Below are positions 16,154-23,142 of a stretch of DNA of 39,073 bases, piece by piece. Source of the DNA: CAYRWM01 sp964428055 (lineage in GTDB: Bacteria; Bacillota; Clostridia; Christensenellales; Christensenellaceae). The notes beneath the pieces are model-generated. The model was not told the DNA's origin and did no database searches. It saw only the letters and a program-made list of their open reading frames with translations. Location: positions 1 through 39,073 of the forward strand of contig CAYRWM010000017.1 in assembly GCA_964428055.1 (NCBI GenBank). The letters are read 5' to 3'. The number at the start of each line of letters is the position of its first letter. The stretch's first letter is position 1. Both the position numbers and the translations under genes were made by a program.

Positions 16154-17788
16154 TTAATACATTCCAGGCATTCCGCCAGGAGCGCCAGCAGGAGCCATAG
16201 GTTTGTTCTTTTCAGGATCTTCAGCTACAACGCTTTCTGTTGTGAGAAGCATTGCGGCTATGCTTGCAGCATTCTGAAGAGCACTTCTGGTAACCTTTGT
16301 AGGATCGATAATGCCTTCTTCAATCATATCAACATACTGATCTGTCGCTGCATTGAAGCCAAAGCTGTTGCTGTCATTCTCAAGAACCTTTTCTACTATA
16401 ATACTGCCTTCAAGGCCTGCATTTGTAGCAATCTGTCTTATAGGTTCTTCAAGAGCTTTAAGAACGATATTAACACCTGTTTTGACATCGCCGCTATAAT
16501 CTTTAACGCTTGCTGAAAGTTTCTTGGCTACTTTCAGAAGTGCAGAACCACCGCCAGGGATTATGCCTTCCTCAACAGCTGCTTTTGTAGCAGAGAGTGC
16601 GTCTTCAATGCGGAGTTTCTTATCTTTGATCTCAGTTTCCGTAGCAGCGCCGACTTTGATTACTGCAACACCGCCGGCCATCTTTGCAAGCCTCTCGCTG
16701 AGTTTTTCTTTATCATATTCAGATGTAGATTCTTTGAGAGCATTCTTTATTGAGTTTATTCTAGCTTTAATAGCTTCAGCATCGCCTTTGCCTTCAACGA
16801 TGGTTGTGTTCTCTTTATCAACCTTAATCTGTCTTGCTCTACCAAGCATATCTATAGTAGCTTCTTTTATGTCAATGCCGACTTCTTCAGATATAACAGT
16901 TCCGCCAGTCAGTATTGCGATATCTTTGAGCATCTCTTTTCTTCTATCGCCAAAACCTGGTGCTTTAACGGCTACGCTGTTAAATGTGCCACGAAGTTTG
17001 TTAACAACTAAAGTAGACAGAGCTTCACCTTCAACATCTTCAGCTATGACCATAAGCTTTTTGCCTGCCTGTGCCAGCTGTTCGATGATGGGGAGGAGGT
17101 CCTGAATCGAAGAGATCTTCTTGTCCGTTATGAGAATATAAGGATCATCATAGATGACTTCCATTTTGTCGGCATCTGTTACCATGTAAGGAGAAGCATA
17201 TCCTCTGTCGAACTGCATGCCTTCAACAACTTGAAGATCTGTTTTAAGGGAGTTAGATTCTTCAACAGTGATAACACCGTCATTTCCGACTTTATCCATT
17301 GCATCTGCAATAAGCTGTCCGATTTCGGTATCTCCTGCTGATATTGAAGCAACCTGAGCTATTGCATTTGAACTTGATATCGGATTGCTCATAGCATGGA
17401 GTTCTTCAACAGCTTTATCAGCCGCTTTAAGGATACCTTTCTTTATATCCATCGGGTTTGCACCTGCTGCAACATTCTTAAGACCTTCACGGATAATAGC
17501 CTGAGCAAGTATAGTTGCTGTGGTTGTTCCATCGCCGGCCACATCGTTCGTTTTTGTTGCGACTTCCTTTACCAGCTGTGCACCCATGTTCTCAAAAGGA
17601 TTGTCGAGTTCGATCTCTTTAGCAATAGTTACGCCATCATTAGTGATTAGGGGAGATCCGAACTTTTTCTCGAGTACTACATTACGACCTTTCGGTCCGA
17701 GAGTAACTTTTACAGTGTTTGAAAGTTTATTTACACCCTCTTCCAGGGATTTTCTTGCTTTTTCACCGAATTCTATCTGCTTAATCAT
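16154..17788 (-). CDS. groL: Chaperonin GroEL
   Basis: The 60-kDa chaperonin, folding proteins in the cytoplasm as a tetradecamer with GroES and ATP. The 544 residues are full length: KVTLGPKGRNVVLEKK and DGVTIAKEIEL, VAGDGTTTATILAQAI (ATP site), the apical domain in the middle, GIIPGGGSALL, and a GGMPGMY tail. It lies 17 bases after groES with an AGGAGG ribosome site and ends against a bidirectional terminator. Control by HrcA through the CIRCE element upstream of groES is expected. Confidence 0.99.
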   Translation of the reverse strand: MIKQIEFGEKARKSLEEGVNKLSNTVKVTLGPKGRNVVLEKKFGSPLITNDGVTIAKEIELDNPFENMGAQLVKEVATKTNDVAGDGTTTATILAQAIIREGLKNVAAGANPMDIKKGILKAADKAVEELHAMSNPISSSNAIAQVASISAGDTEIGQLIADAMDKVGNDGVITVEESNSLKTDLQVVEGMQFDRGYASPYMVTDADKMEVIYDDPYILITDKKISSIQDLLPIIEQLAQAGKKLMVIAEDVEGEALSTLVVNKLRGTFNSVAVKAPGFGDRRKEMLKDIAILTGGTVISEEVGIDIKEATIDMLGRARQIKVDKENTTIVEGKGDAEAIKARINSIKNALKESTSEYDKEKLSERLAKMAGGVAVIKVGAATETEIKDKKLRIEDALSATKAAVEEGIIPGGGSALLKVAKKLSASVKDYSGDVKTGVNIVLKALEEPIRQIATNAGLEGSIIVEKVLENDSNSFGFNAATDQYVDMIEEGIIDPTKVTRSALQNAASIAAMLLTTESVVAEDPEKNKPMAPAGAPGGMPGMY

Positions 17789-17805
17789 GATTTAATTCCT
17801 CCTAA

Positions 17806-18090
17806 TTATTCTACAACTGCAAGAATATCAGACTGACGTACTATTGTATATTCATCCCCGTCGAGTTTGATGTCTGTTCCAGCATATTTTGAATAAATAA
17901 CTTTGTCACCTTTGTTGACATACATTGTTACTTCTTTGCCATCGATTACTCCGCCGGGACCGACTGCTACGATTTCTGCAATCTGGGGTTTTTCCTGCGC
18001 TGCGCTGGCAAGTATGATTCCGCTCTTTGTTGTTTTTTCTGCTTCTACAGCTTTAAGTACGACTCTGTCGCCTAATGGTTTTATTGTCAT
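17806..18090 (-). CDS. groS: Co-chaperonin GroES
   Basis: The 10-kDa lid of the GroEL chamber, 94 residues. It starts MTIKPLGDRVVLK, and the mobile loop region is around KTTKSGIILASAAQEKPQ, followed by VAVGPGG and GDKVIYSKYAGTDIKLDGDEY. First gene of the groES-groEL operon, with GGAGGT before the start and a CIRCE operator 35 bases upstream. Confidence 0.99.
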   Translation of the reverse strand: MTIKPLGDRVVLKAVEAEKTTKSGIILASAAQEKPQIAEIVAVGPGGVIDGKEVTMYVNKGDKVIYSKYAGTDIKLDGDEYTIVRQSDILAVVE

Positions 18091-18125
18091 GGTGACACCT
18101 CCAATTATTAATCTTTATAATGTTG

Positions 18126-18152
18126 TTAGCACTCAATTAAGATGAGTGCTAA
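18126..18152 (-). promoter_or_regulatory. CIRCE operator (HrcA site)
   Basis: A perfect consensus element: TTAGCACTC (18126-18134), nine bases, GAGTGCTAA (18144-18152). CIRCE is the binding site of the heat-shock repressor HrcA. It lies just downstream of the groES promoter, where bound repressor would block transcription until heat stress. Confidence 0.98.
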
Positions 18153-18163
18153 TTTATGTTTAT

Positions 18164-18192
18164 ATAATATAATTTATTCGTTTAATATGCAA
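18164..18192 (-). promoter_or_regulatory. groESL promoter
   Basis: On the - strand: -35 TTGCAT (18187-18192), 17-base spacer, -10 TATTAT (18164-18169). The expected start would fall at or just before the CIRCE element. Alternative -10s are possible in this TA-rich stretch. The remaining bases up to 18290 are AT-rich with two imperfect CTCAAT-TTTCT copies and no gene that I can see. Confidence 0.75.
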
Positions 18193-18290
18193 ATGTAATT
18201 AGTATTGAATATCCATAAATTTGCCAAAATTTGATATAAATGCTCAATATTTCTCTCATTTACTTTGAATTACTCTCAATTTCTATACTA

Positions 18291-18320
18291 TTGTAATTAT
18301 CTTATAGCAGGTATTATAAT
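18291..18320 (+). promoter_or_regulatory. Promoter of the dCMP deaminase gene
   Basis: TTGTAA (18291-18296), 18-base spacer, TATAAT (18315-18320). The leader of about 20 bases holds TGAGGT before the ATG at 18347. This promoter may also serve the DRTGG-HATPase-hydrogenase-like block that follows without an obvious terminator. Confidence 0.7.
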
Positions 18321-18346
18321 ATATAAAAAACAAACTGAGGTCGCAT

Positions 18347-18796
18347 ATGGATAAATGGGATAAGAGATTTATGGATCTTTGTTTTGAGATTGCAAAATGG
18401 TCTAGCTGTTACAGAGAAGGCAGAAATATTGGAGCCATTATAGTAAGGAATAAGAGGATTCTTACAACCGGATATAATGGTGCTCCTGCAGGTATTTCGA
18501 GCTGTGCCGACAGAAAAGAGTGTTTAAGGGATAAACTTGGCATACCGTCTGGCAAACAAGCTGAGTTATGTTATGCGATACATGCAGAGCAGAATGCTAT
18601 TATTCAGGCTGCTAAACTAGGTATTCCTCTTGAAGGAGCAACTATTTATTGTACTCATCAGCCCTGTTCCATTTGCACCAAGATGATTGTTAATTCTGGT
18701 CTTAAAAGAGTTGTTTATAAGCATCCGTATCCTGATGATTTTGCTAAAAAAATATTTGAGATGTCTGATGTTATAGTAGAGCAATATAATGATTGA
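18347..18796 (+). CDS. Deoxycytidylate (dCMP) deaminase
   Basis: A 149-residue zinc-dependent deaminase converting dCMP to dUMP, feeding dTMP synthesis. The zinc site is complete: HAEQNAI (His ligand and catalytic Glu) and CTHQPCSICTKM (two Cys ligands). YNGAPAGISSC and the inserted segment with additional Cys residues (RKECLRDK) match the ComEB/dCMP-deaminase branch rather than cytidine deaminase. The next gene starts 22 bases on and may be co-transcribed, although its function seems unrelated. Confidence 0.93.
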   Translation: MDKWDKRFMDLCFEIAKWSSCYREGRNIGAIIVRNKRILTTGYNGAPAGISSCADRKECLRDKLGIPSGKQAELCYAIHAEQNAIIQAAKLGIPLEGATIYCTHQPCSICTKMIVNSGLKRVVYKHPYPDDFAKKIFEMSDVIVEQYND

Positions 18797-18818
18797 TACC
18801 AATTAGGGAGGTCTTATT

Positions 18819-19181
18819 TTGAAACTTAGCGAAATTGTTGATATTTTAGAAGCAAAAGTATTAACTGGTAAATCAAATCTTGATCTGGATATTGAATGTG
18901 CATGCGGTTCTGATATGATGAGTGAGGTGCTCGCTTTCAGTAAATATAATGCTGTTCTATTGACAGGACTAATCAATAATCATGTTTTAAGAACAGCTGA
19001 GATGCTTGATATAGAAGCTGTTATATATGTGAGAGGGAAGAGACCTGACGACAGTATTCTTGAAATGGCCGAAGATATGGGTATAACACTAATTACTACT
19101 GAGATGACTATGTTCAGTGCTTGCGGTATTCTCTATACTCATGGTATCAAAGGCGGGATGAGGGTGCACGAAGATGTCTAG
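18819..19181 (+). CDS. DRTGG-domain-like protein 1 of the hydrogenase locus
   Basis: A 120-residue single-domain protein resembling the DRTGG domains found in clostridial hydrogenase loci, often labelled HPr-kinase-like although no kinase motif is present here. It has an ACGSDMMSEVLAF segment, then alternating beta/alpha units (AVLLTGLIN, AVIYVRGKRP, GITLITTEMTMFSACGILY). No P-loop is seen. The start is TTG at 18819 behind a strong AGGGAGG (18805-18811); no ATG gives a better fit. The end overlaps the next gene by 8 bases, pointing to coupled translation. A related but divergent copy lies at 20925 on the other side of the hydrogenase-like gene. Biochemical role unknown. Confidence 0.85.
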   Translation: MKLSEIVDILEAKVLTGKSNLDLDIECACGSDMMSEVLAFSKYNAVLLTGLINNHVLRTAEMLDIEAVIYVRGKRPDDSILEMAEDMGITLITTEMTMFSACGILYTHGIKGGMRVHEDV

Positions 19182-19596
19182 TCTGCTTCTTGAAGAAAAA
19201 TACAAAGTTGATCAAAATGATTTTGTTTCAGCCGGTGAGGCATCAGCAAGTATAAAACGTACCTTAAAAAAGATTGGAATTAATCCTGCGGTAATTCGTA
19301 AGGTTTCTATAGCTACATATGAGGCTGAGATTAATATTATTATCCACAGTTACGGCGGATATATATATCTTACTGTTACCGACGAGGATATTACCGTTAT
19401 ATGTAAGGATACCGGCCCTGGAATAAATGACGTAGATATGGCAATGCAGGAGGGATACTCTACGGCTTCAGAAGAAGTCAGAAATATGGGTTTTGGCGCT
19501 GGAATGGGTCTCCCTAATATGAATAAGAACGCTTCTGATTTCAGAGTCGAATCTTCTCCTGAAGGTACAACTATAACGATGAAGTTTAGCATTTAG
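19174..19596 (+). CDS. RsbW/RsbT-like HATPase (anti-sigma-factor-type kinase domain)
   Basis: A 140-residue stand-alone GHKL ATPase domain. The N box (YEAEINIIIHS), G1 box (DTGPGIND) and G2 box (GFGAGMGLPNM) are intact, so it should bind ATP. There is no dimerisation/phosphoacceptor domain, which places it with the anti-sigma/switch kinases (RsbW, SpoIIAB, RsbT) rather than histidine kinases. Those proteins phosphorylate STAS partners on Ser; no STAS protein is encoded nearby. It overlaps the DRTGG gene by 8 bases and precedes the sensory-type hydrogenase by 11, suggesting one functional unit. Target unknown. Confidence 0.9.
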   Translation: MSSLLLEEKYKVDQNDFVSAGEASASIKRTLKKIGINPAVIRKVSIATYEAEINIIIHSYGGYIYLTVTDEDITVICKDTGPGINDVDMAMQEGYSTASEEVRNMGFGAGMGLPNMNKNASDFRVESSPEGTTITMKFSI

Positions 19597-19607
19597 GTGG
19601 TTGGATA

Positions 19608-20924
19608 ATGGATAAGTATTTTCATTCAGTCAGACTTGAGCGTACCAAGTGCTCAGGTTGCACAAATTGTATTAAGAGATGCCCTACAGAGGCTATACGT
19701 GTCCAGAATGGCAAAGCTAAGATAATGGATGAGAGATGCATTGACTGCGGTGAATGCATCCGTGTATGCCCCTATCACGCAAAATATGCTCTTACGGATA
19801 CTCTTTCTGCGATAAGTAAGTTCAAGTATAAGATTGCACTTCCTGCGCCAGCTCTTTTTTCACAGTTTAAGGGCCTGAGAGATCTGAGTAAAATTATTGA
19901 TGGACTCAGGCGTATGGGTTTTGATGATGTTTTTGAGGTTGCAAGAGGGGCGGAGGTAGTATCAGCTGCGCTTAGAAAACGTCTTGAAAAAGATCATATT
20001 AAGCCTTTGATTTCTTCAGCATGTCCTGCTGTTACAAGACTTATTCAGGTCAGGTTTCCTGAACTTCTTGATCATATCGTTGATGTTCAAGCGCCTGTTG
20101 AAGTAGCTGCAAAACTTGCTAAAAAAGAATTCGCTGAAAGAAATGGTGTCGACATAAAAGATATTGGAGTGTATTTTATTACTCCTTGCCCCGCTAAGAT
20201 GACAGCAATAATATCACCACTCGGAAAAAGAAAGAGTGACATTGATGGGGCTATATCCATTTTGGAGATATATGGATTGATTGCCGGTCAGTTGAAGTTT
20301 TCAGAGAATGCAGATAAGAAAGATTTGCCTGATTCAAAATTTGCTACTGCTGAGGGTGTATTGTGGGCGAATTCTACCGGGGAAATGAAATCAACTGGTG
20401 AACCAAACTCTCTTGCGGTTTGTGGGATACTAAATGTTATCAAAGCTTTGGATGATATTGATAATGATAAGCTTAGTCAGGTAGACTTTTTTGAAGGTCT
20501 TGCATGTCCCGGTGGGTGTGTCGGCGGTCCGCTTGTGTTTGAGAGCAGCTTTGTTGCATACGCGAGATTGAATAATCTTTCTCGTACTTTACCTGATAAA
20601 CCCGATTATGATGAAGTTGCTCAATTGGCTGATACAGGCATTGCAGATATGGAGACTCAAATTGAACCGCTTAACGTTATGGAACTTGATAGTAATATAT
20701 CAGAAGCTGCACGTAAGCTTCAGCGTATCTATGAAATAGAGGAAAAGCTTCCAGGTAAAGACTGCGGTTCCTGTGGATCGCCTACCTGCAGATCACTTGC
20801 AGAGGATATTGTTCTTGGCTATGCTAATGAGCTTGACTGTGTCTTCTTAATGAGAGAAAAGGTAAGGTACCTTGCTGAAGAGATGGTAGGGCTTGCAAGC
20901 AAAGACGGATCGGAGAGAGAATAG
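19608..20924 (+). CDS. Putative sensory-type [FeFe]-hydrogenase (HydS-like)
   Basis: A 438-residue protein. Two [4Fe-4S] ferredoxin motifs open it (CSGCTNCIKRC, about residues 15-25; CIDCGECIRVC, 44-54). The H-domain follows: SSACPAV (C139), ITPCPAK (C194, K197), GLACPGGCVGGPL (C300, C304). All four cubane ligands of the H-cluster are kept, and C139 to C194 is 55 residues as in catalytic enzymes. The residue before C139 is Ala, where catalytic hydrogenases have the proton-relay Cys (C299 in C. pasteurianum CpI). That exchange is known from putative sensory HydS proteins. A C-terminal module CGSCGSPTC...C (C386, 389, 394, 411) is a further [4Fe-4S] site of the Fes4 type. There is no PAS domain. 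Likely a redox/H2 sensor rather than a turnover enzyme (inference). Confidence 0.88.
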   Translation: MDKYFHSVRLERTKCSGCTNCIKRCPTEAIRVQNGKAKIMDERCIDCGECIRVCPYHAKYALTDTLSAISKFKYKIALPAPALFSQFKGLRDLSKIIDGLRRMGFDDVFEVARGAEVVSAALRKRLEKDHIKPLISSACPAVTRLIQVRFPELLDHIVDVQAPVEVAAKLAKKEFAERNGVDIKDIGVYFITPCPAKMTAIISPLGKRKSDIDGAISILEIYGLIAGQLKFSENADKKDLPDSKFATAEGVLWANSTGEMKSTGEPNSLAVCGILNVIKALDDIDNDKLSQVDFFEGLACPGGCVGGPLVFESSFVAYARLNNLSRTLPDKPDYDEVAQLADTGIADMETQIEPLNVMELDSNISEAARKLQRIYEIEEKLPGKDCGSCGSPTCRSLAEDIVLGYANELDCVFLMREKVRYLAEEMVGLASKDGSERE

Positions 20925-21266
20925 ATGATTACTGTAAAAGAATTGAAAGAAAAATTGGATCTTAAAGAGCTGACTTCAACTGATAATAATGACAGGAGCA
21001 TTTCCGACGGTTGTGTTTGTGATCTTCTGAGTTGGGTAATGGCTAAAGGCGATGAAGATATGGCATGGATTACTGTGCAGACTAATCTCAATGTTATTGC
21101 AGTTGCCAGTCTTCATGATTTTTCCTGTGTTATTATCCCTGAGAACATTGAAGTGCCGGCGAATACAATTGCTAAAGCTGACGAGGAAGGAATTACTGTA
21201 CTTTCGTCAGATAAGACTTCGTATGAACTTTGTTGTGGGCTTTCATCATTAGGTGTTGGAAAATAA
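20925..21266 (+). CDS. DRTGG-domain-like protein 2 of the hydrogenase locus
   Basis: A 113-residue protein starting immediately after the hydrogenase-like stop. It resembles the protein at 18819 in size and alpha/beta pattern, but with a different signature (GCVCDLLSWVMAKGDEDMAWITVQTNLNVIAVASL, given here only as a family-like stretch at residues 27-61). It ends in a SYELCCGLSSLG segment comparable to MFSACGILY of the first copy. No nucleotide-binding motif is visible. Such proteins recur beside clostridial [FeFe]-hydrogenase genes, and their function is not established. A GGAGAG ribosome site lies in the upstream gene's end. Confidence 0.82.
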   Translation: MITVKELKEKLDLKELTSTDNNDRSISDGCVCDLLSWVMAKGDEDMAWITVQTNLNVIAVASLHDFSCVIIPENIEVPANTIAKADEEGITVLSSDKTSYELCCGLSSLGVGK

Positions 21267-21269
21267 ATA

Positions 21270-21956
21270 ATGCAAGTTTATTATGATCTCCATATCCACA
21301 GTGCATTATCGCCCTGTGGTGACATGGATATGACACCCAACAATGTCGTTAATATGGCAAAATTAAAGGGTCTGGATATGATATCTTTGACAGATCATAA
21401 TACTGCATGTAATCTGAGTTCATTTAAAAAGATAGCCGATGATGCAGGCATTACTTTTTTACCTGGCATTGAATTAAATACATCTGAAGAAGTGCATCTC
21501 CTTGCTTATTTTTATGATATTGATAATGCATGCGAGTTCGGGGATTATATTTATAATAGTCTGCCTGATATTAAAAATGATGAAAAACTATTTGGTCCGC
21601 AAATAATCCTGGATGAAAACGACGAACCAAAAGGAAGTCTTGATAAGCTATTATTCAGTGCGTTACCTTTTAGTTTCGATGAATGTCTTGATTTAATTAC
21701 AAAAGCGGGTGGAGTGCCTGTTCCTGCTCATATTAACAGAGAATCAAATTCACTTATTTACATGATGGGATTTATCCCCGAGAGTGATCTTTTTCATACA
21801 GTTGAGGTCTATGATAATGGTAATTTTCCGGATACAGGTAATTTGAAAATAATAACCTCTTCCGATGCACATTATCTTGAAAACATACATGAAAAAGAGT
21901 ACGCTCTGGAACTATCTGATAACTCTATAAAATCATTACTGAACTTTATAAAATAA
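21270..21956 (+). CDS. PHP-domain metal-dependent phosphoesterase
   Basis: A 228-residue PHP-superfamily protein, a metal-dependent phosphoesterase fold. The characteristic motifs are in order: YDLHIHSALSPCG (HxH), LTDHNTA (DH), PGIELNTSEEVHLLAYF (E and H), PVPAHINRESN, and TSSDAHYLENIH (DAH). The overall plan fits the TrpH/nucleoside-3',5'-bisphosphate phosphatase-like group, but the substrate cannot be fixed from sequence. Position after DRTGG protein 2 (three bases between) and before the catalytic hydrogenase promoter makes it the last gene of the upstream block. No terminator hairpin is visible after it. Confidence 0.88.
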   Translation: MQVYYDLHIHSALSPCGDMDMTPNNVVNMAKLKGLDMISLTDHNTACNLSSFKKIADDAGITFLPGIELNTSEEVHLLAYFYDIDNACEFGDYIYNSLPDIKNDEKLFGPQIILDENDEPKGSLDKLLFSALPFSFDECLDLITKAGGVPVPAHINRESNSLIYMMGFIPESDLFHTVEVYDNGNFPDTGNLKIITSSDAHYLENIHEKEYALELSDNSIKSLLNFIK

Positions 21957-21979
21957 CTCACGGTTTTTTACTACCAATT

Positions 21980-22006
21980 TTGAAATTTTTTTAATCAAAA
22001 TATAGT
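21980..22006 (+). promoter_or_regulatory. Candidate promoter of the catalytic hydrogenase operon
   Basis: TTGAAA (21980-21985), a short 15-base spacer, and TATAGT (22001-22006). The spacer is below optimum, so this may be a weak or activated promoter. A further -10-like TAGAAT occurs at 22028-22033. Transcription from here gives a leader of 75-100 bases before the ATG at 22107. Confidence 0.45.
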
Positions 22007-22020
22007 GCAAAAATTCACAA
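22003..22020 (+). promoter_or_regulatory. Rex-like operator candidate
   Basis: TAGTGCAAAAATTCACAA matches the Rex redox-repressor consensus TTGTGAA-N4-TTCACAA at 7/7 in the right half and 5/7 in the left. It overlaps the candidate -10 element. Rex senses the NADH/NAD ratio, and hydrogenase genes are known Rex targets in clostridia. The match could still be chance in AT-rich DNA. Confidence 0.45.
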
Positions 22021-22106
22021 TATATGATAGAATTACTATGTTTGCGTTTATACATAAAATAGTGTGTGTTTTACGCAAATTTAATTGTGTTTGGAGGTTA
22101 TTGCAG

Positions 22107-22586
22107 ATGATTGATACTTCGGATAATAAAGCCAAGTATGACGAATTAAAAGCGTATATCAATCAGATGAAAGGGGAACAGGGTCCTCTGATGCCTATCA
22201 TGCAGAAAGCTCAGGATATATTCGGAGCTTTGACCTTTGATGTCCAGAATTTCATAGCTGAGGAAATGCAGATACCTATGAGTGAGATTTATGGTGTCGC
22301 TACTTTTTATTCTCAGTTTGCTCTGGCTCCGAAAGGCAAACATATAATAGGTGTATGTATGGGAACAGCATGTTATGTTAAGAATTCCACCCCTGTTCTT
22401 AAAAAATTAGAAGAAGAATTAAGAATAAATGCCGGTGAAACAACATCAGACGGTTTGTTTACTCTTGAAGCCACGAGGTGTCTCGGGTGCTGCGGACTCG
22501 CACCTGTCATAATGGTAGATGATCAGGTTTACGGACGTCTCATTCCGGATAATATTCCTGGTATCTTAAAGAATTATAAGGAATAG
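22107..22586 (+). CDS. hydC: NuoE-like [2Fe-2S] subunit of the NAD(P)-linked hydrogenase (HydC/HndA)
   Basis: A 159-residue thioredoxin-like ferredoxin subunit. The [2Fe-2S] ligands are a CxxxxC (CMGTACYVKN) and a CxxxC (RCLGCCGLAP) pair. SEIYGVATFYSQFAL is the family signature preceding them. In HndABCD/HydABC enzymes this subunit sits beside the FMN subunit in the electron-bifurcating complex that couples NAD(P)H, ferredoxin and H2. An upstream in-frame start at 22005 would add 34 basic and hydrophobic residues encoded across the promoter region; the ATG at 22107 has TTGGAGG 10 bases upstream and is preferred. First gene of the operon. Confidence 0.95.
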   Translation: MIDTSDNKAKYDELKAYINQMKGEQGPLMPIMQKAQDIFGALTFDVQNFIAEEMQIPMSEIYGVATFYSQFALAPKGKHIIGVCMGTACYVKNSTPVLKKLEEELRINAGETTSDGLFTLEATRCLGCCGLAPVIMVDDQVYGRLIPDNIPGILKNYKE

Positions 22587-22587
22587 A

Positions 22588-23142
22588 ATGAAGGATATTG
22601 CTTCTCATTTGATGGATATCGTACAAAACTCAATTACCGCTGATGCTTCCTGTATTTGTATTAATCTCAAATTAGACAAGCCTGGTGATAGATTATCGCT
22701 TGAGATAATAGATAACGGTAAAGGAATGAACAGGGAGATGTTGGATAGAGTTACTAATCCTTTCACGACAACAAGAACTACCCGAAAAGTGGGGCTTGGG
22801 ATCCCTCTCTTCAAGGAGGGGGCAGAGAGGACTGGTGGAAAATTCTCAATAGATTCTGAGGTAGGCAAAGGCACTGATGTTGTAGCAGAATATGTGCTTT
22901 CTAATATAGACCGGCCTCCGTTGGGTGATTTTTCAGGCGTTTGTTCTACACTGATTATCTGTAACAGTGATCTTGATTTTAAGATTAATGTTAAATCTGA
23001 TATGAGTGAGTATGATATGGATACGGAGGAGATGAAAGCGATGCTTGATGGAGTTCCTTTCTCAAATCCGGATGTGAGTAGATTTATTATTAATAATATA
23101 AAAGAAGGTTTAGATGACGTTTTGGGAGGAAATTTTGAATGA
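22588..23142 (+). CDS. Stand-alone HATPase inside the hydrogenase operon
   Basis: A 184-residue protein with an N-terminal GHKL ATPase domain: N box (LMDIVQNSITADA), G1 (IDNGKGMN), F-like NPFTTTR, and G2 (VGLGIPLFKEG). The last ~80 residues (after EYVLSNIDRPPLGDF) form an uncharacterised extension. It lacks the histidine phosphotransfer domain of sensor kinases and any sensor or membrane part. It sits between the NuoE-like and [2Fe-2S] subunits, one base after the former and overlapping the latter by four (ATGA). Such ATPases recur in clostridial hydrogenase operons. A role in assembly or regulation is possible, and nothing in the sequence settles which. Confidence 0.9.
   Translation: MKDIASHLMDIVQNSITADASCICINLKLDKPGDRLSLEIIDNGKGMNREMLDRVTNPFTTTRTTRKVGLGIPLFKEGAERTGGKFSIDSEVGKGTDVVAEYVLSNIDRPPLGDFSGVCSTLIICNSDLDFKINVKSDMSEYDMDTEEMKAMLDGVPFSNPDVSRFIINNIKEGLDDVLGGNFE

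Noticed and set aside
16524..17105. Long open frame (193 codons) on + strand opposite groEL
   Set aside because: It is antisense to a full-length, strongly conserved groEL and rich in Ser/Leu/Ala as expected of a shadow frame. No ribosome site or family resemblance.
18181..18300. Tandem-repeat or CRISPR-like pattern upstream of the dCMP deaminase gene
   Set aside because: Two imperfect CTCAAT-TTTCT copies only, in AT-rich DNA. No regular spacing or third copy.
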